Below, piece after piece: positions 1 through 8,329 of a stretch of DNA of 41,237 nt. The translations under genes were made by a program, and so were the position numbers. Every line of letters begins with the position of its first letter. The stretch's first letter is position 1. The stretch is from Gammaproteobacteria bacterium UBA7803 (GTDB lineage: Bacteria; Pseudomonadota; Gammaproteobacteria; Pseudomonadales; Azotimanducaceae). Location of the stretch: contig DLCH01000039.1 in the NCBI GenBank assembly GCA_002480525.1, positions 1 to 41,237 of the forward strand, written 5' to 3'. The notes under the pieces were generated by a model that saw only the letters and a list, made by a program, of their open reading frames with translations, did no database searches and was not told the DNA's origin.

Positions 1-638
<638 letters not shown>

Positions 639-654
639 GCTCGGTTGTTCCTGA

Positions 655-945
655 TCAGGCGTTGATGATCGCGAGGACGTCGGATTCCTTCAGAACCACG
701 AGCTCCTCGCCGTCCAGGTTCACTTCGCTGCCGGCGAACTTGCCGAACAGCACCACGTCGCCGGTCTCGACCGCCGGCGCCCGGACCTGCCCGGTCTCCA
801 GCGGCTCGCCGGGCCCGACGGCCAGCACCTCGCCGCGCTGGGGCTTGTCTCTAGCCTGGTCGGGAATCACGATCCCGCCGGGCGAACGGTCCTCGTCGTC
901 CACGCGCCGGATCACGATCCGGTCGTGCAGAGGCTTCAGCTTCAT
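655..945 (-). CDS. groES: Co-chaperonin GroES
   Basis: This is the 10-kDa lid of the GroEL chamber, 96 residues, the normal length for the family. It starts MKLKPLHDRIVIRRV and contains the mobile-loop region around SPGGIVIPDQA and the roof and core motif VLFGKFAGSEV, ending in VLAIINA. An in-frame upstream ATG at 960 would add five residues, but the ATG at 945 is preceded by GTGAGGAG at good Shine-Dalgarno spacing and gives the canonical N-terminus, so 945 is preferred. It is first in the groES-groEL operon and has a heat-shock-type promoter about 80 bases upstream. Confidence 0.97.
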   Translation of the reverse strand: MKLKPLHDRIVIRRVDDEDRSPGGIVIPDQARDKPQRGEVLAVGPGEPLETGQVRAPAVETGDVVLFGKFAGSEVNLDGEELVVLKESDVLAIINA

Positions 946-1021
946 TCGGATGCTCCTCACAGAGAAACGCTTCGATGACTTGCGGCGGCCCGGGGCCGGA
1001 CCGCCACGGCAAGCGGCGCCT

Positions 1022-1049
1022 CTATGGGGGCGATTCAGAGCAGTTCAAT
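1022..1049 (-). promoter_or_regulatory. Sigma-32 (RpoH)-type promoter of groES-groEL
   Basis: Read on the minus strand, ATTGAA (1049-1044) is followed after 14 bases by CCCCATAG (1029-1022). This resembles the RpoH heat-shock consensus CTTGAA, N11-16, CCCCAT. It lies 77 bases upstream of the groES start, where a groE heat-shock promoter is expected. No CIRCE-type inverted repeat is visible. The sequence match is direct; the sigma-factor assignment is inference from the consensus and the downstream genes. Confidence 0.7.
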
Positions 1050-1061
1050 GGGCCACAACCC

Positions 1062-1193
1062 GTAGGAGCGCCCTCCCGGGCGCGATTCGGCGTGGTCGGT
1101 TCGATCCGGGCGGGGGTCCGGCCCGATCCGAGGCGGTCGGGGCGGCCGGGGGCGGGGCAGGCCAGGCGATCGCGCCCGGGAGGGCGCTCCTAC
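1062..1193. repeat. Pair of inverted REP-like palindromes (BIME-like element)
   Basis: A 25-base sequence at 1062-1086, beginning GTAGGAGCGCCC, recurs as its perfect reverse complement at 1169-1193. Each copy has a GTAG head followed by an imperfect palindrome, GCGCCC-TCCC-GGGCGC. This is the architecture of gammaproteobacterial REP units, and two facing copies make a BIME. It sits between the ask stop and the groES promoter, so it may also act as a transcript-end structure for the ectoine operon. Only this one pair was found in the window. Confidence 0.75.
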
Positions 1194-1223
1194 CGGGGGC
1201 CGGCGGGCCCCCGGGGACGTCGC

Positions 1224-2705
1224 TCAGGCGACCTGGGCGGCCTTGGCGGTCTCGCCGTTGACGCCTTCCACCGCACGCTCGTGGAGGGCGATGGTGGCGG
1301 CTTTCAGGTCCTTCTCGTCGACCACGAACTTGATGTCCACGGCCCGCATCGACTGGTGCACGGCGAGGACGTTGATGTCCCCTTCGGCCAGCGCCGACAC
1401 GCACTTGGACAGCAGCCCCGAGACGTCCAGGTTGCTGCCGACGGCGGCGACAATGGCCACCCGGCGCACGGTCACGGTGGCGTTCGGGAACGCCTCCTCG
1501 AGGTCACGCTCGATGCGCTTGGCGTTCTTCAGGCTGGTCGCCAGGTAGTAGGTGATGGAGTTGGCGTTGCTCTCCCGGGTCACCGTGCGCAGCTTGTACT
1601 TGTCCAGGATCTTCTGGATGCCGAAGGCGTGCCCGGCCCGGTCGACGATGTCGTGGCTGAAGAACTCCACCGCGTACACGCCGCGGCGGCCGGCGATGAT
1701 CTCCACCCGCGGGCGCTCGGACTCGTAATTGGCCTCGATCAGCGTCCCCGCATGGTGCGGCTCGAAGCTGTGGCGCACCCTCAGGGGTATCTTCGCCCGG
1801 CGCAGGGCCTGGGCCGCGCCGGGATGGATGGCCTCCATGCCGAGCACCGAAAGCTGGTCGGCCACGTCGTAGTTGGTGCGGCCGATGGCCACCGCCTTGT
1901 CGACACCGACGATCTTCGGATCGGCGCTGCACAGGTGGTACTCCTTGTGGATGATCGCCTCCCGGGCCCGGGTCACCGCCGCCAGCCGGCTGAAGGTGAT
2001 CTCGCTGTAGCCGCGGTCGTAGGTGTTCATCAGGCCTTCGGCGCACTTGGCGTAGCCGGTGCAGATCGGCAGCTCCCGGGACAGGTCGAACTCGCCGATC
2101 TTCTGCTCGAGGAACTCCTGCAGCGGCAGGCTCTCGGTCTCGCCCCACCCGGACAGGTCGGCGAACCGGGCCTCGACCCCGTGGCGGCGCATCAGCAGCG
2201 CGGTGTTGCTGGCGCTGTGCACCTCGCCCAGGGCCGCGAGCATCTCCCGGACCGTGCCCAGGTGGGCGTCGAGGTGAAAGTGCCCGGAGGCGCACAGGCT
2301 CTGCAGCTCCTGAAGCGCCTGCTTGACCTCGGAGACCCGCTGACGGATGAAGGCATCCGCCTGCTCGCAGTCCTCGTCGTGGTCGAAGATCGTCGCGTTG
2401 AGCTTGCACATGTGCTCGAGGACCTTGTCGAGGGCTTCCTCCCAGAGGCCCTCCTCTTCCTCTTCGTTGAACAGCGCGTACACGCCCGGGTCGCCGGAGT
2501 GCTTGTGCTCGAGCAGCATGTCCGTCACGCCCGCGTAGGCGGACACGACGAACACGCGCTGATACAGCTCGGCGCCCTCGAGGTCGCCGATGAGCACCGA
2601 GCTCATCAGCTCGTTCACCCGCGACATGGAGGTGCCGCCGATCTTCTCGACGGTGTGCTCGCGCAGCCCGGCGGTCTGCCGGTCGTTCTCCCCGTCCTGT
2701 GTCAT
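1224..2705 (-). CDS. ask: Ectoine-type aspartate kinase (Ask_Ect)
   Basis: Aspartokinase phosphorylates L-aspartate, the first step towards aspartate-semialdehyde, the ectoine precursor. The protein is 493 residues. It has the amino-acid-kinase N-terminal motif VEKIGGTSMS near residue 20, a central catalytic domain with CTGYAKCAEGLM and SRLAAVTRARE, and C-terminal ACT regulatory repeats around VAIVAAVGSNLDV. The start at 2705 (MTQDGEND) lies 11 bases after the ectC stop; the longer open frame upstream overlaps ectC and is not credible. Position as last gene of ectA-ectB-ectC-ask is typical of the feedback-resistant Ask_Ect paralogue. A general lysC would be expected elsewhere in the genome. 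Confidence 0.92.
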   Translation of the reverse strand: MTQDGENDRQTAGLREHTVEKIGGTSMSRVNELMSSVLIGDLEGAELYQRVFVVSAYAGVTDMLLEHKHSGDPGVYALFNEEEEEGLWEEALDKVLEHMCKLNATIFDHDEDCEQADAFIRQRVSEVKQALQELQSLCASGHFHLDAHLGTVREMLAALGEVHSASNTALLMRRHGVEARFADLSGWGETESLPLQEFLEQKIGEFDLSRELPICTGYAKCAEGLMNTYDRGYSEITFSRLAAVTRAREAIIHKEYHLCSADPKIVGVDKAVAIGRTNYDVADQLSVLGMEAIHPGAAQALRRAKIPLRVRHSFEPHHAGTLIEANYESERPRVEIIAGRRGVYAVEFFSHDIVDRAGHAFGIQKILDKYKLRTVTRESNANSITYYLATSLKNAKRIERDLEEAFPNATVTVRRVAIVAAVGSNLDVSGLLSKCVSALAEGDINVLAVHQSMRAVDIKFVVDEKDLKAATIALHERAVEGVNGETAKAAQVA

Positions 2706-2716
2706 GGCGTCGGCTC

Positions 2717-3115
2717 TCAATCGGTGACTTCTTCGGCATCCAGGCCGTAGGCGCCGTCCTTGTCGTGCACCTCGGTACCCTTCAGCGGCGGATTGAACAC
2801 GCAGGCGCAGACGAAATCCTCCTGCACCCGCAGGCAGTGCTGATCGTGCTCGTTGAGCGCGTACATCGTGCCCGGCTCGATCACGTGCCGCTCGCCGGTG
2901 GCCTTGTCCTCGATCTCCGCGCGACCGGAAATGCAGTACACGGACTCGTAATGGTTCTTGTACCACATGTGGGTTTCGGTCCCGGCGTACAGCGTCGTGA
3001 TGTGGAACGAGAACCCCATGTTGTCGTTCTCGAGCAGCAGCCGGACGCTGTTCCAGTTGTCGGACTTGACCTGCCGGGCGGTGCCTTGTGCTTCGGAAAG
3101 TTTGCGAATGAACAT
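2717..3115 (-). CDS. ectC: L-ectoine synthase EctC
   Basis: EctC cyclises N-gamma-acetyl-diaminobutyrate to ectoine in the cytoplasm. The 132-residue protein is the usual length and is a cupin. Conserved stretches include DNWNSVRLLLENDNMGFSFH, TTLYAGTETHMWYKNH, ESVYCISGRAEIED and the PGTMYALNEHDQH block, which carry the metal and substrate ligands of the family. The ATG at 3115 follows the ectB stop by two bases (TGATCATG), so the two genes are likely translationally coupled. The N-terminus MFIRKLSEAQGT fits the family, which usually begins MIVR. No EctD hydroxylase gene is present in the window. Confidence 0.96.
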   Translation of the reverse strand: MFIRKLSEAQGTARQVKSDNWNSVRLLLENDNMGFSFHITTLYAGTETHMWYKNHYESVYCISGRAEIEDKATGERHVIEPGTMYALNEHDQHCLRVQEDFVCACVFNPPLKGTEVHDKDGAYGLDAEEVTD

Positions 3116-3117
3116 GA

Positions 3118-4380
3118 TCAGGATACCTGCTTCAGATGACGGCCCATGGCGCCCTCGACGGCGCGCTCGATGATGTCGAGTCCGCGCTCGAGGTCCGCCT
3201 GCTCGATGGTCAGGGCGCAGAACAGCTTCACCACTTCGTCCTCCGGGCCGGCGGTCTCGATCATCAGCCCCTCCTTCAGCGCCGCTCCGGTGACCTGGTC
3301 CGCCACCTCGCCGCTCGGCATGACCAGACCCTGCATGAGGCCCCGGCCCCGGTGCTCGAGGTTGTAGCGGCGCGCCAGCTTGCCGAGGCGCTGCTCGACC
3401 AGCGCGGCCTTTTCCTGGATCTGCCGCTCGAAGGCGTCGTCCGTCCAGAAATGCTCGATGGCGGCCACCGCGGTGACGAAGGCGTGGTTGTTGCCGCGGA
3501 ACGTGCCGTTGTGCTCGCCGGGCTTCCACTCGTCGAGCTCCGGCCGGATCAGCGTGACCGCCAGGGGCAGCCCCATGCCGGACAGGGACTTCGACAGCGT
3601 GACGATGTCCGGCTGGATGCCGGCGGGCTCGAAGCTGAAGAACGTGCCCGTGCGGCCGCAGCCGGCCTGGATGTCGTCGACGATCAGCAGAATCTCCCGC
3701 TTGCGGCAGACCTTCTCGAGGCGCTTCAGCCAGTCGACGCTGGCGACGTTCAGGCCGCCCTCGCCCTGGACCGCCTCCACGATGACCGCGGCCGGCAGCT
3801 CGAGCCCCGAGCTGGCGTCGTCGAGCAACTTCTCGAAGTAGTCGAGGGTGTCCATGCCGTCGCCCATGTAGCCCGCGTAGGGCAGCCGGAAGGTGCCGGC
3901 CAGGGAAACCCCGGCGGCGCCGCGGTGGTGCTCGTTGCCGGACACCGCCAGCGCGCCGAGGGACACGCCGTGGAAGCCGTTGGTGAAGCTGACCACGGTC
4001 TCACGGCCGGTGACCTTGCGGGCGATCTTCAGCGCCGCTTCGACGGCGTTGGTGCCGGTCGGCCCGGGAAACTGCACCCGGTAGGACAGCCCGCGGGGCT
4101 TGAGGATGTAGCGATCCAGCGCCTCGAGGAACTTGGCCTTGGCTTCGGTGTGCAGGTCCAGCGAATGGGTGATGCCGTCCACCGAGATGTAGTCGAGCAG
4201 CTTCTGCTTGAGGTACGGGTGGTTGTGCCCGTAGTTCAGCGAGCCCGCGCCGCACAGGAAATCCAGGTAGGCGTTTCCCTGGTCGTCGTAGACGTAGGAC
4301 CCCTTGCCTTTGGTGAAGACCGGCGGAATGGACCGGGCATAACTCTGAACGGAAGATTCCAGTCTGTCGAAAACGCTCAT
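3118..4380 (-). CDS. ectB: Diaminobutyrate--2-oxoglutarate transaminase EctB
   Basis: EctB is the PLP-dependent class III aminotransferase that converts aspartate-semialdehyde to L-2,4-diaminobutyrate with glutamate as donor. The protein is 420 residues, normal for the family. Visible motifs are FPGPTGTNAVEAALKIARK (cofactor phosphate site), FTNGFHGVSLGALAVSGN, the acidic IVDDIQAGCGRTG block, and the PLP lysine in TLSKSLSGMG near residue 268. The ATG at 4380 (MSVFDRLESSVQSYARSIP) is the family-typical start and has GAGAG upstream. A longer in-frame start at 4488 would add low-complexity sequence and is rejected. Confidence 0.97.
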   Translation of the reverse strand: MSVFDRLESSVQSYARSIPPVFTKGKGSYVYDDQGNAYLDFLCGAGSLNYGHNHPYLKQKLLDYISVDGITHSLDLHTEAKAKFLEALDRYILKPRGLSYRVQFPGPTGTNAVEAALKIARKVTGRETVVSFTNGFHGVSLGALAVSGNEHHRGAAGVSLAGTFRLPYAGYMGDGMDTLDYFEKLLDDASSGLELPAAVIVEAVQGEGGLNVASVDWLKRLEKVCRKREILLIVDDIQAGCGRTGTFFSFEPAGIQPDIVTLSKSLSGMGLPLAVTLIRPELDEWKPGEHNGTFRGNNHAFVTAVAAIEHFWTDDAFERQIQEKAALVEQRLGKLARRYNLEHRGRGLMQGLVMPSGEVADQVTGAALKEGLMIETAGPEDEVVKLFCALTIEQADLERGLDIIERAVEGAMGRHLKQVS

Positions 4381-4563
4381 GGCAACTCTCTCGCTTCGAT
4401 TCGTGTCTTGGTGTTCGTGATCTGGTGTTCGGCGTTCGTGTCCCGGGGCTCGCGACCCTGCACGGGTCTGCGCGTCGGCAGACGGCACGGGCGCGGCGCC
4501 GCGGTCACGGGGCGGCTGCCGCCGGGCACGCCCCGAACGAGGCGCGCCTGCGGCCGGTCCGCT
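4381..4563 (-). other. ectA-ectB intergenic spacer with 14-bp direct repeats
   Basis: This unusually long 183-base spacer inside the ectoine operon has no supported gene. Near the ectB end it holds two adjacent 14-base direct repeats (plus strand GTGTCTTGGTGTTC at 4403-4416 and GTGATCTGGTGTTC at 4417-4430, 11 of 14 identical), with a partial third copy beginning at 4431. The rest is GC-rich with a small GGCGGC/GCCGCC dyad. A secondary promoter or processing site for ectBC-ask is possible but is not shown. Confidence 0.5.
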
Positions 4564-5130
4564 TCAACCCCGGCCGAAAGGCCCGATGCGCAGCAGCACC
4601 TCGTCGTTGTGGGTACCGGCGAAGTGGCGCTCCCGGGAGAACAGCAGGGACTGGCTCGACTGAGCGCCCCGGGCCTCCGCGAACTTCTCGAACGCCCGCC
4701 AGCTCGCCTTGTTCTCCGGCTCGATGGTGGTCTCCATGAAGCGCACGTCCCGGCAGAACTCGCGGTCCACGATGGCTTCCATCATGCGGGTCGCCAGGCG
4801 GCGTCCCCGGGCCTTCTCGTGCACCGCCACCTGCCAGATGAACAGGGTTTCCGGGTCGGAGGGCTTCAGGTAGCCGGTGATGGAACCCACGACCTCGCCG
4901 TCCAGCTCGGCGACCACGGCGGTCTCCGCGAAATGGGACACCTGCAGCAGGTTGCAGTACCGGGAGTTCTGGTCCAGCGGCGGACAGGCCGCGATGAGAT
5001 CGAAGAGCGCCGGGCCGTCCTCCGCGTTCGGAACCCGCAGGATCACGTCCTGAGCCTCGGCAGGGCTCGCGGTGTCGCCCCCGGCGGCACTGGTCGGCGC
5101 CGGACCGGCGCTCGATTGCTTGGCAGTCAT
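4564..5130 (-). CDS. ectA: L-2,4-diaminobutyrate acetyltransferase EctA
   Basis: EctA is a GNAT acetyltransferase that makes N-gamma-acetyl-diaminobutyrate from diaminobutyrate and acetyl-CoA. The protein is 188 residues from the ATG at 5130. Recognisable family segments are PPLDQNSRYCNLLQVSHFA, the strand and acetyl-CoA loop LFIWQVAVHEKARGRRLATR (the R-G-R-R-L-A motif A), FMETTIEPENKASWRAFEKF, and the C-terminal LLFSRERHFAGTHNDEVL. An earlier in-frame ATG at 5154 has no ribosome site; 5130 has CGAGGA about 11 bases upstream and is preferred. The N-terminal 25 residues are low-complexity Ala/Ser/Pro and poorly conserved. It is the first gene of the operon. Confidence 0.95.
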   Translation of the reverse strand: MTAKQSSAGPAPTSAAGGDTASPAEAQDVILRVPNAEDGPALFDLIAACPPLDQNSRYCNLLQVSHFAETAVVAELDGEVVGSITGYLKPSDPETLFIWQVAVHEKARGRRLATRMMEAIVDREFCRDVRFMETTIEPENKASWRAFEKFAEARGAQSSQSLLFSRERHFAGTHNDEVLLRIGPFGRG

Positions 5131-5174
5131 CTGCGTTGCAGTCCTCGTATCCATCGTCGCTGTTAGGGTTGTAT

Positions 5175-5202
5175 ATTTTAGGGATCTAAATAAAAATCGC
5201 AA
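5175..5202 (-). promoter_or_regulatory. Candidate ectA promoter with an embedded inverted repeat
   Basis: In an AT-rich island on the minus strand, TTGCGA (5202-5197) and TAAAAT (5180-5175) are separated by 16 bases and resemble sigma-70 -35 and -10 elements. They lie about 45 bases upstream of the ectA start. The dyad TTTAG-GGAT-CTAAA (5177-5190) covers the -10 element and part of the spacer. Family knowledge: EctR1-type MarR proteins repress ectA by binding a pseudopalindrome overlapping the -10 region. Calling this dyad the EctR operator is inference. Confidence 0.5.
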
Positions 5203-5468
5203 CTGTGACTTCGCCGCCGCGGCACCGTGGCCACCCCGCCATGGACCCGGCCGCGATGACAGACCAGCGGCGAACGGGGCGGGCGCCGCGCCGACGGCAC
5301 CTCACGGCGCCACCGGCCACCCCGACAAACCATTAGACATGAAAATTGATGATGTGAAATTCAACGAATCGGATGGGACGCCCATCCAGCCCGGCTCCGG
5401 AACCACCGGCATGACCGGCACGGCCGACCCCCTGACAGGGCGGCCGGGCAGCGACTCAGGCAAGCAAC
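5203..5468. other. ectA-ectR divergent intergenic region, ectR side
   Basis: This 266-base stretch holds no convincing gene. A 50-residue open frame from the ATG at 5339 has no ribosome site, unremarkable composition, and overlaps the ectR start, so it is not called. The stretch 5329-5370 is notably AT-rich against its surroundings (ATGAAAATTGATGATGTG) and is the likely ectR promoter area, but no good -35/-10 pair could be fixed. Confidence 0.35.
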
Positions 5469-6029
5469 ATGACTTCAGCCGCATACGCTAGAATCAGCCG
5501 CGACCCCCGACCGGCCCAGGAGGCCGAAGACGCCTTGGCTGCCAAAGAAGACGTCCTGATTGCGATCCGCAAGATCATCCGGGCGACGGACATCCATTCC
5601 CGCCGGCTGACCAAGACGGTGGGTCTCACCGCGCCGCAGCTCCTGGTGCTGCAGGCGATCCGCGATCTCGGGGCGGTGGCCATCTCCCGGCTGTCCACCG
5701 AGGTGAGCCTCAGCCAGGCCACGGTGACCACCATCCTCGACCGGCTGGAGAAGCGCGGCTACGTGTCGCGCCAGCGCAGCGAGCAGGACAAACGGGTGGT
5801 CCACGCGCTCCTGACCGACGCCGGCCGGGAAGCCGTCAGCAGCGCGCCGACGCCGCTGCAGGAAGCCTTCAGCGTGCGGTTCGAGCAGCTCCAGGACTGG
5901 GAGCAGTCACTGATTCTGTCCGCCCTGCAGCGGGTCGCCGCGATGATGGACGCCGACGAGATCGACGCATCGCCGTTCCTCGAACTCGGCGATCTCGCCC
6001 ACCATCACGAGCCGCCGGCCCAGGGCTGA
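5469..6029 (+). CDS. ectR: MarR-family regulator of the ectoine operon (EctR)
   Basis: A 186-residue MarR-family winged-helix repressor. The segment from about residue 45 to 130 shows the family pattern: LTAPQLLVLQAI, then the recognition helix VSLSQATVTTILDRLEKRGYV, then the wing SRQRSEQDKRVVHALLTDAGRE. The C-terminal helices (LILSALQRVAAMMDADE) form the dimer interface. It is transcribed away from ectA with 338 bases between the starts, the same arrangement as EctR1 in halophilic methylotrophs and other ectoine producers. By that precedent it probably represses ectABC-ask at low salinity. The function in this organism is inferred from context. Confidence 0.88.
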   Translation: MTSAAYARISRDPRPAQEAEDALAAKEDVLIAIRKIIRATDIHSRRLTKTVGLTAPQLLVLQAIRDLGAVAISRLSTEVSLSQATVTTILDRLEKRGYVSRQRSEQDKRVVHALLTDAGREAVSSAPTPLQEAFSVRFEQLQDWEQSLILSALQRVAAMMDADEIDASPFLELGDLAHHHEPPAQG

Positions 6030-6044
6030 GGGCCGGGCGGCCGC

Positions 6045-6683
6045 TCAGCGGGACGGCGCGCCGGGCGGGATCAGGCGCGCCGCGTAGGCCACCGAACCGC
6101 CGGTCAGCGCATGCCGCCGGCGGAAGTTGTCCCGGGCCGCCGGCGCCGGCGCGCGGGACGCCTCCCAGGACGCGAAACCGTCGTACCAGGTCACCAGCAG
6201 CAGGCGCGTCCAGCGCCTGCCGTCGTCGCCGTCGGGACGGAACAGGCCCACCGGCCGGGCCTGGTAGGCAGCCGCGGTCTCGAAGGTCTTCCAGGCCTCC
6301 CGGGACAACTCGACGACCTCGTCGCAGTCCGGCGGCCGCACCTCGAAGAACCGGAACACGTACAGGCCGGGCTCGGTGAGCGGCTCGGGCGCCCCGGGCC
6401 TGACCGTGGCCTGCAACGCCGCTGAGTCCACCACGGCCACGTCCCCCGGCAGACCGGGACGGGCGGCATCCACCACGCTCCCGGCCGGAGCGCCGCCGGC
6501 CCCTGCAGCGCTCACGACGACCAGCAGTTCGTTCGAGGCGATGCCGAGCAGGCCGCGCCACAGACCCCAGCACTCTAACGTAGTGCGCCAGGCGGGGACC
6601 GTCTCCTCCAGCAGGCGGCGTTCGAGCTCCGCCGTGTCCCTTGCCGCCACCCGCAGGCGCAGGAACCCGTAGGCGTCAGCCAT
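6045..6683 (-). CDS. NIPSNAP/dimeric alpha-beta barrel-like protein
   Basis: A 212-residue soluble protein with no signal peptide or membrane segment. Two related halves can be seen: an N-terminal MADAYGFLRLRVAARDTAE and a second half beginning LYVFRFFEVRPPDCDEVVEL, with LLLVTWYDGFASWEASR and RDNFRRRHALT after it. The pattern (F-R-x-F-x-V, long helix, L-x-W-x-S/D-x-x-x-W-E) resembles NIPSNAP-type ferredoxin-like domains, which are often of unknown function. Its ATG follows the stop of the upstream reductase-family gene directly (TGAATG), so the two are coupled in one operon. The biochemical role is unknown. Confidence 0.6.
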   Translation of the reverse strand: MADAYGFLRLRVAARDTAELERRLLEETVPAWRTTLECWGLWRGLLGIASNELLVVVSAAGAGGAPAGSVVDAARPGLPGDVAVVDSAALQATVRPGAPEPLTEPGLYVFRFFEVRPPDCDEVVELSREAWKTFETAAAYQARPVGLFRPDGDDGRRWTRLLLVTWYDGFASWEASRAPAPAARDNFRRRHALTGGSVAYAARLIPPGAPSR

Positions 6684-7661
6684 TCACCCGGCCTCCGCGT
6701 CGATCCACGCGAGCACGTCCGCCGCGTCGAAGGCGCCCGGCGCCAGCCCTTCCCGCAGGATGCGCCAGGCCAGCCGCTGGCACACCCGGTTGGCCGGCGT
6801 GGGCACGCCGTGCAGCCGGCCGAGCAGCACGATCTCGCCGTTCAGGTAGTCCGTCTCGATGTTGCCGGTGCCCCGCACCACGCTCTGCCAGGACGATCCA
6901 CCGCCGCGGGGATGCCCGGGCACGTCCTCGTAGCGATACACGCCTTCGTGACGGCGCTCGACCTCCTCCACCGTGGCGCAGTCGATGCCGGCCGCCGCGA
7001 AGCAGGCCAGCGCCTCGCGCTTGAGCAGCCGCGACACGGCGGCGCTGTCGCCGCGGAACTCGGTGGCGGCCTGCAGCGCGTTGCCCAGATTCATCAGCAG
7101 CTTGGCGTACTTCAATCGCATGATCGCGGGCTCGGGGCGGGCGCTGAACCCCGCCGCCTCGAGGGCGCCGGTGATGGCGCGACAGGCGTCGTCCACCCCG
7201 CCGGGATAGCAGCCGGTGTCGAGAATGCCGCCCCGGCCCGCCGCGTGGGTCACCACCTGGCCGGGCTGGAGATAGGACGCCGGCAGATGCACCAGCATGC
7301 CGTAGACCCGGCCGAACCGGCGCAGCGCCATGCGCTCGTTGGCCACGCCGTTCTGGGCGCAGACCACGGCGACGTCGGCGTCGGTGCTGCGCTCGAGATC
7401 CTCGAGCGCCGCCGCCGTGTGCTGGCTCTTCATGGCCAGCAGCACCACGTCGTCGCCCGTGATGCCCGCGTCCCGGGGATGGGTCACCACCGGCAGGTTC
7501 AGCCGCACCGCGCCCGCCGGCGACACCAGCTCGAGGCCCTGGTCCCTCATGACCCGGGCGTGCTCGCCCCTGGCGATCAGCACCACGTCGTGGCCGGCCT
7601 GATGGAGGCGCGCACCGATGGTGCCGCCGATCCCGCCGGCGCCATAGATCACGAACCGCAT
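6684..7661 (-). CDS. Ketopantoate reductase-family (PanE/ApbA-like) dehydrogenase
   Basis: A 325-residue NAD(P)H-dependent 2-dehydropantoate 2-reductase family enzyme. The N-terminal Rossmann motif is MRFVIYGAGGIGGTIGARL (GxGxxG). VVLLAMKSQHT and AVVCAQNGVANE follow, as in PanE. The central MRLKYAKLLMNLGNAL carries the catalytic-lysine helix (K-x-x-K/N), and the C-terminal SSWQSVVRGTGNIETDYLNG matches the family's substrate-binding S-S-x-x-x-D/N region, with a GTGNIE variation. The start at 7661 is chosen because it begins the Rossmann strand. The coupling to a NIPSNAP-like gene rather than to panB/panC suggests a specialised 2-oxoacid reductase and not necessarily pantothenate synthesis. Confidence 0.85.
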   Translation of the reverse strand: MRFVIYGAGGIGGTIGARLHQAGHDVVLIARGEHARVMRDQGLELVSPAGAVRLNLPVVTHPRDAGITGDDVVLLAMKSQHTAAALEDLERSTDADVAVVCAQNGVANERMALRRFGRVYGMLVHLPASYLQPGQVVTHAAGRGGILDTGCYPGGVDDACRAITGALEAAGFSARPEPAIMRLKYAKLLMNLGNALQAATEFRGDSAAVSRLLKREALACFAAAGIDCATVEEVERRHEGVYRYEDVPGHPRGGGSSWQSVVRGTGNIETDYLNGEIVLLGRLHGVPTPANRVCQRLAWRILREGLAPGAFDAADVLAWIDAEAG

Positions 7662-7828
7662 GGACGTCCCCGCTGCTCCCGAGCCTTCGAGCCTACGGAG
7701 GGCCGGCGGGCGGCGCAATGTCGCGGCCGCCACCCGCCGGAATGCGAACCAGTCCACAGCACGGATGTGCTGTCGTGCCTATCGTTACTTCGACCCCGCA
7801 CGAGCCACTCCGGAGACCCCTGACGCCC

Positions 7829-8329
7829 ATGCCCCTCGGCTACCACATCAATCCGGACGACGGCCTGATCACGGTACAGGGCGACGGCTCCGTGGCCGTC
7901 GGCGAGATCACCCAGCTCGTGCAGTCACTGCTGGCCGACGGCCGCTTCGACCCGACCCTGCCCCAGATCATGGACTTCCGCGGCCTGCGCCCCGTTCAGG
8001 CGCAACCGGACCAGCCCGGCGCCGCCATCGCGGCGCTGCGCGAATTTCTGCAGCAGGAGTATCGCCGCCGCGTGCGGGCGGACATCGCCGTGGTGATCGA
8101 CGAGCATCTGGAGCGCCGGCACTGTGCCGACATCTACCTGCTCACCTGCACGATGGAAGCCGCGGAGCTATTCGCCGATTACGACCAGGCGTTGCGCTGG
8201 CTGATGCGCCGGGCCTTCGCCAGCCCGTGGCCGCGCGGCGCCGACGAGGCGGCGCCGGCCCGACCGGAAGCGGCGTCAGGCGAACACGACGATGCCCCAG
8301 GCGATGGCGCTCACGGCGCCCCAGAATAG
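7829..8329 (+). CDS. Hypothetical STAS/SpoIIAA-like protein
   Basis: A 166-residue cytoplasmic protein. It begins MPLGYHINPDDGLITVQGDG, then shows alternating helix and strand with FDPTLPQIMDFRGLRPV, IAVVIDEHLERRHCADIYLL and a helical stretch ELFADYDQALRWLMRR. This pattern, a short beta pair, a D-F-R-G strand turn and V-V-I-D strands, resembles SpoIIAA-like/STAS-type folds seen in many proteobacterial hypotheticals, but the match is weak. The C-terminal 30 residues are low-complexity Ala/Glu/Asp, and their coding DNA overlaps a small gene on the other strand. It is divergent from the reductase gene at 7661. Function unknown. Confidence 0.6.
   Translation: MPLGYHINPDDGLITVQGDGSVAVGEITQLVQSLLADGRFDPTLPQIMDFRGLRPVQAQPDQPGAAIAALREFLQQEYRRRVRADIAVVIDEHLERRHCADIYLLTCTMEAAELFADYDQALRWLMRRAFASPWPRGADEAAPARPEAASGEHDDAPGDGAHGAPE

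Noticed and set aside
1062..1193. The inverted repeat upstream of groES as an IS terminal repeat
   Set aside because: Only 82 bases separate the arms, with no transposase or target duplication; the GTAG head and internal palindrome fit REP units.
975..2750. 591-residue plus-strand open frame across ask
   Set aside because: Shadow of ask on the opposite strand, rich in Gly, Asp, Val and His with no recognisable motif.
5339..5491. 50-residue plus-strand open frame in the ectA-ectR gap
   Set aside because: No ribosome site, overlaps the ectR start, unremarkable sequence; the AT-rich start region fits a promoter better.
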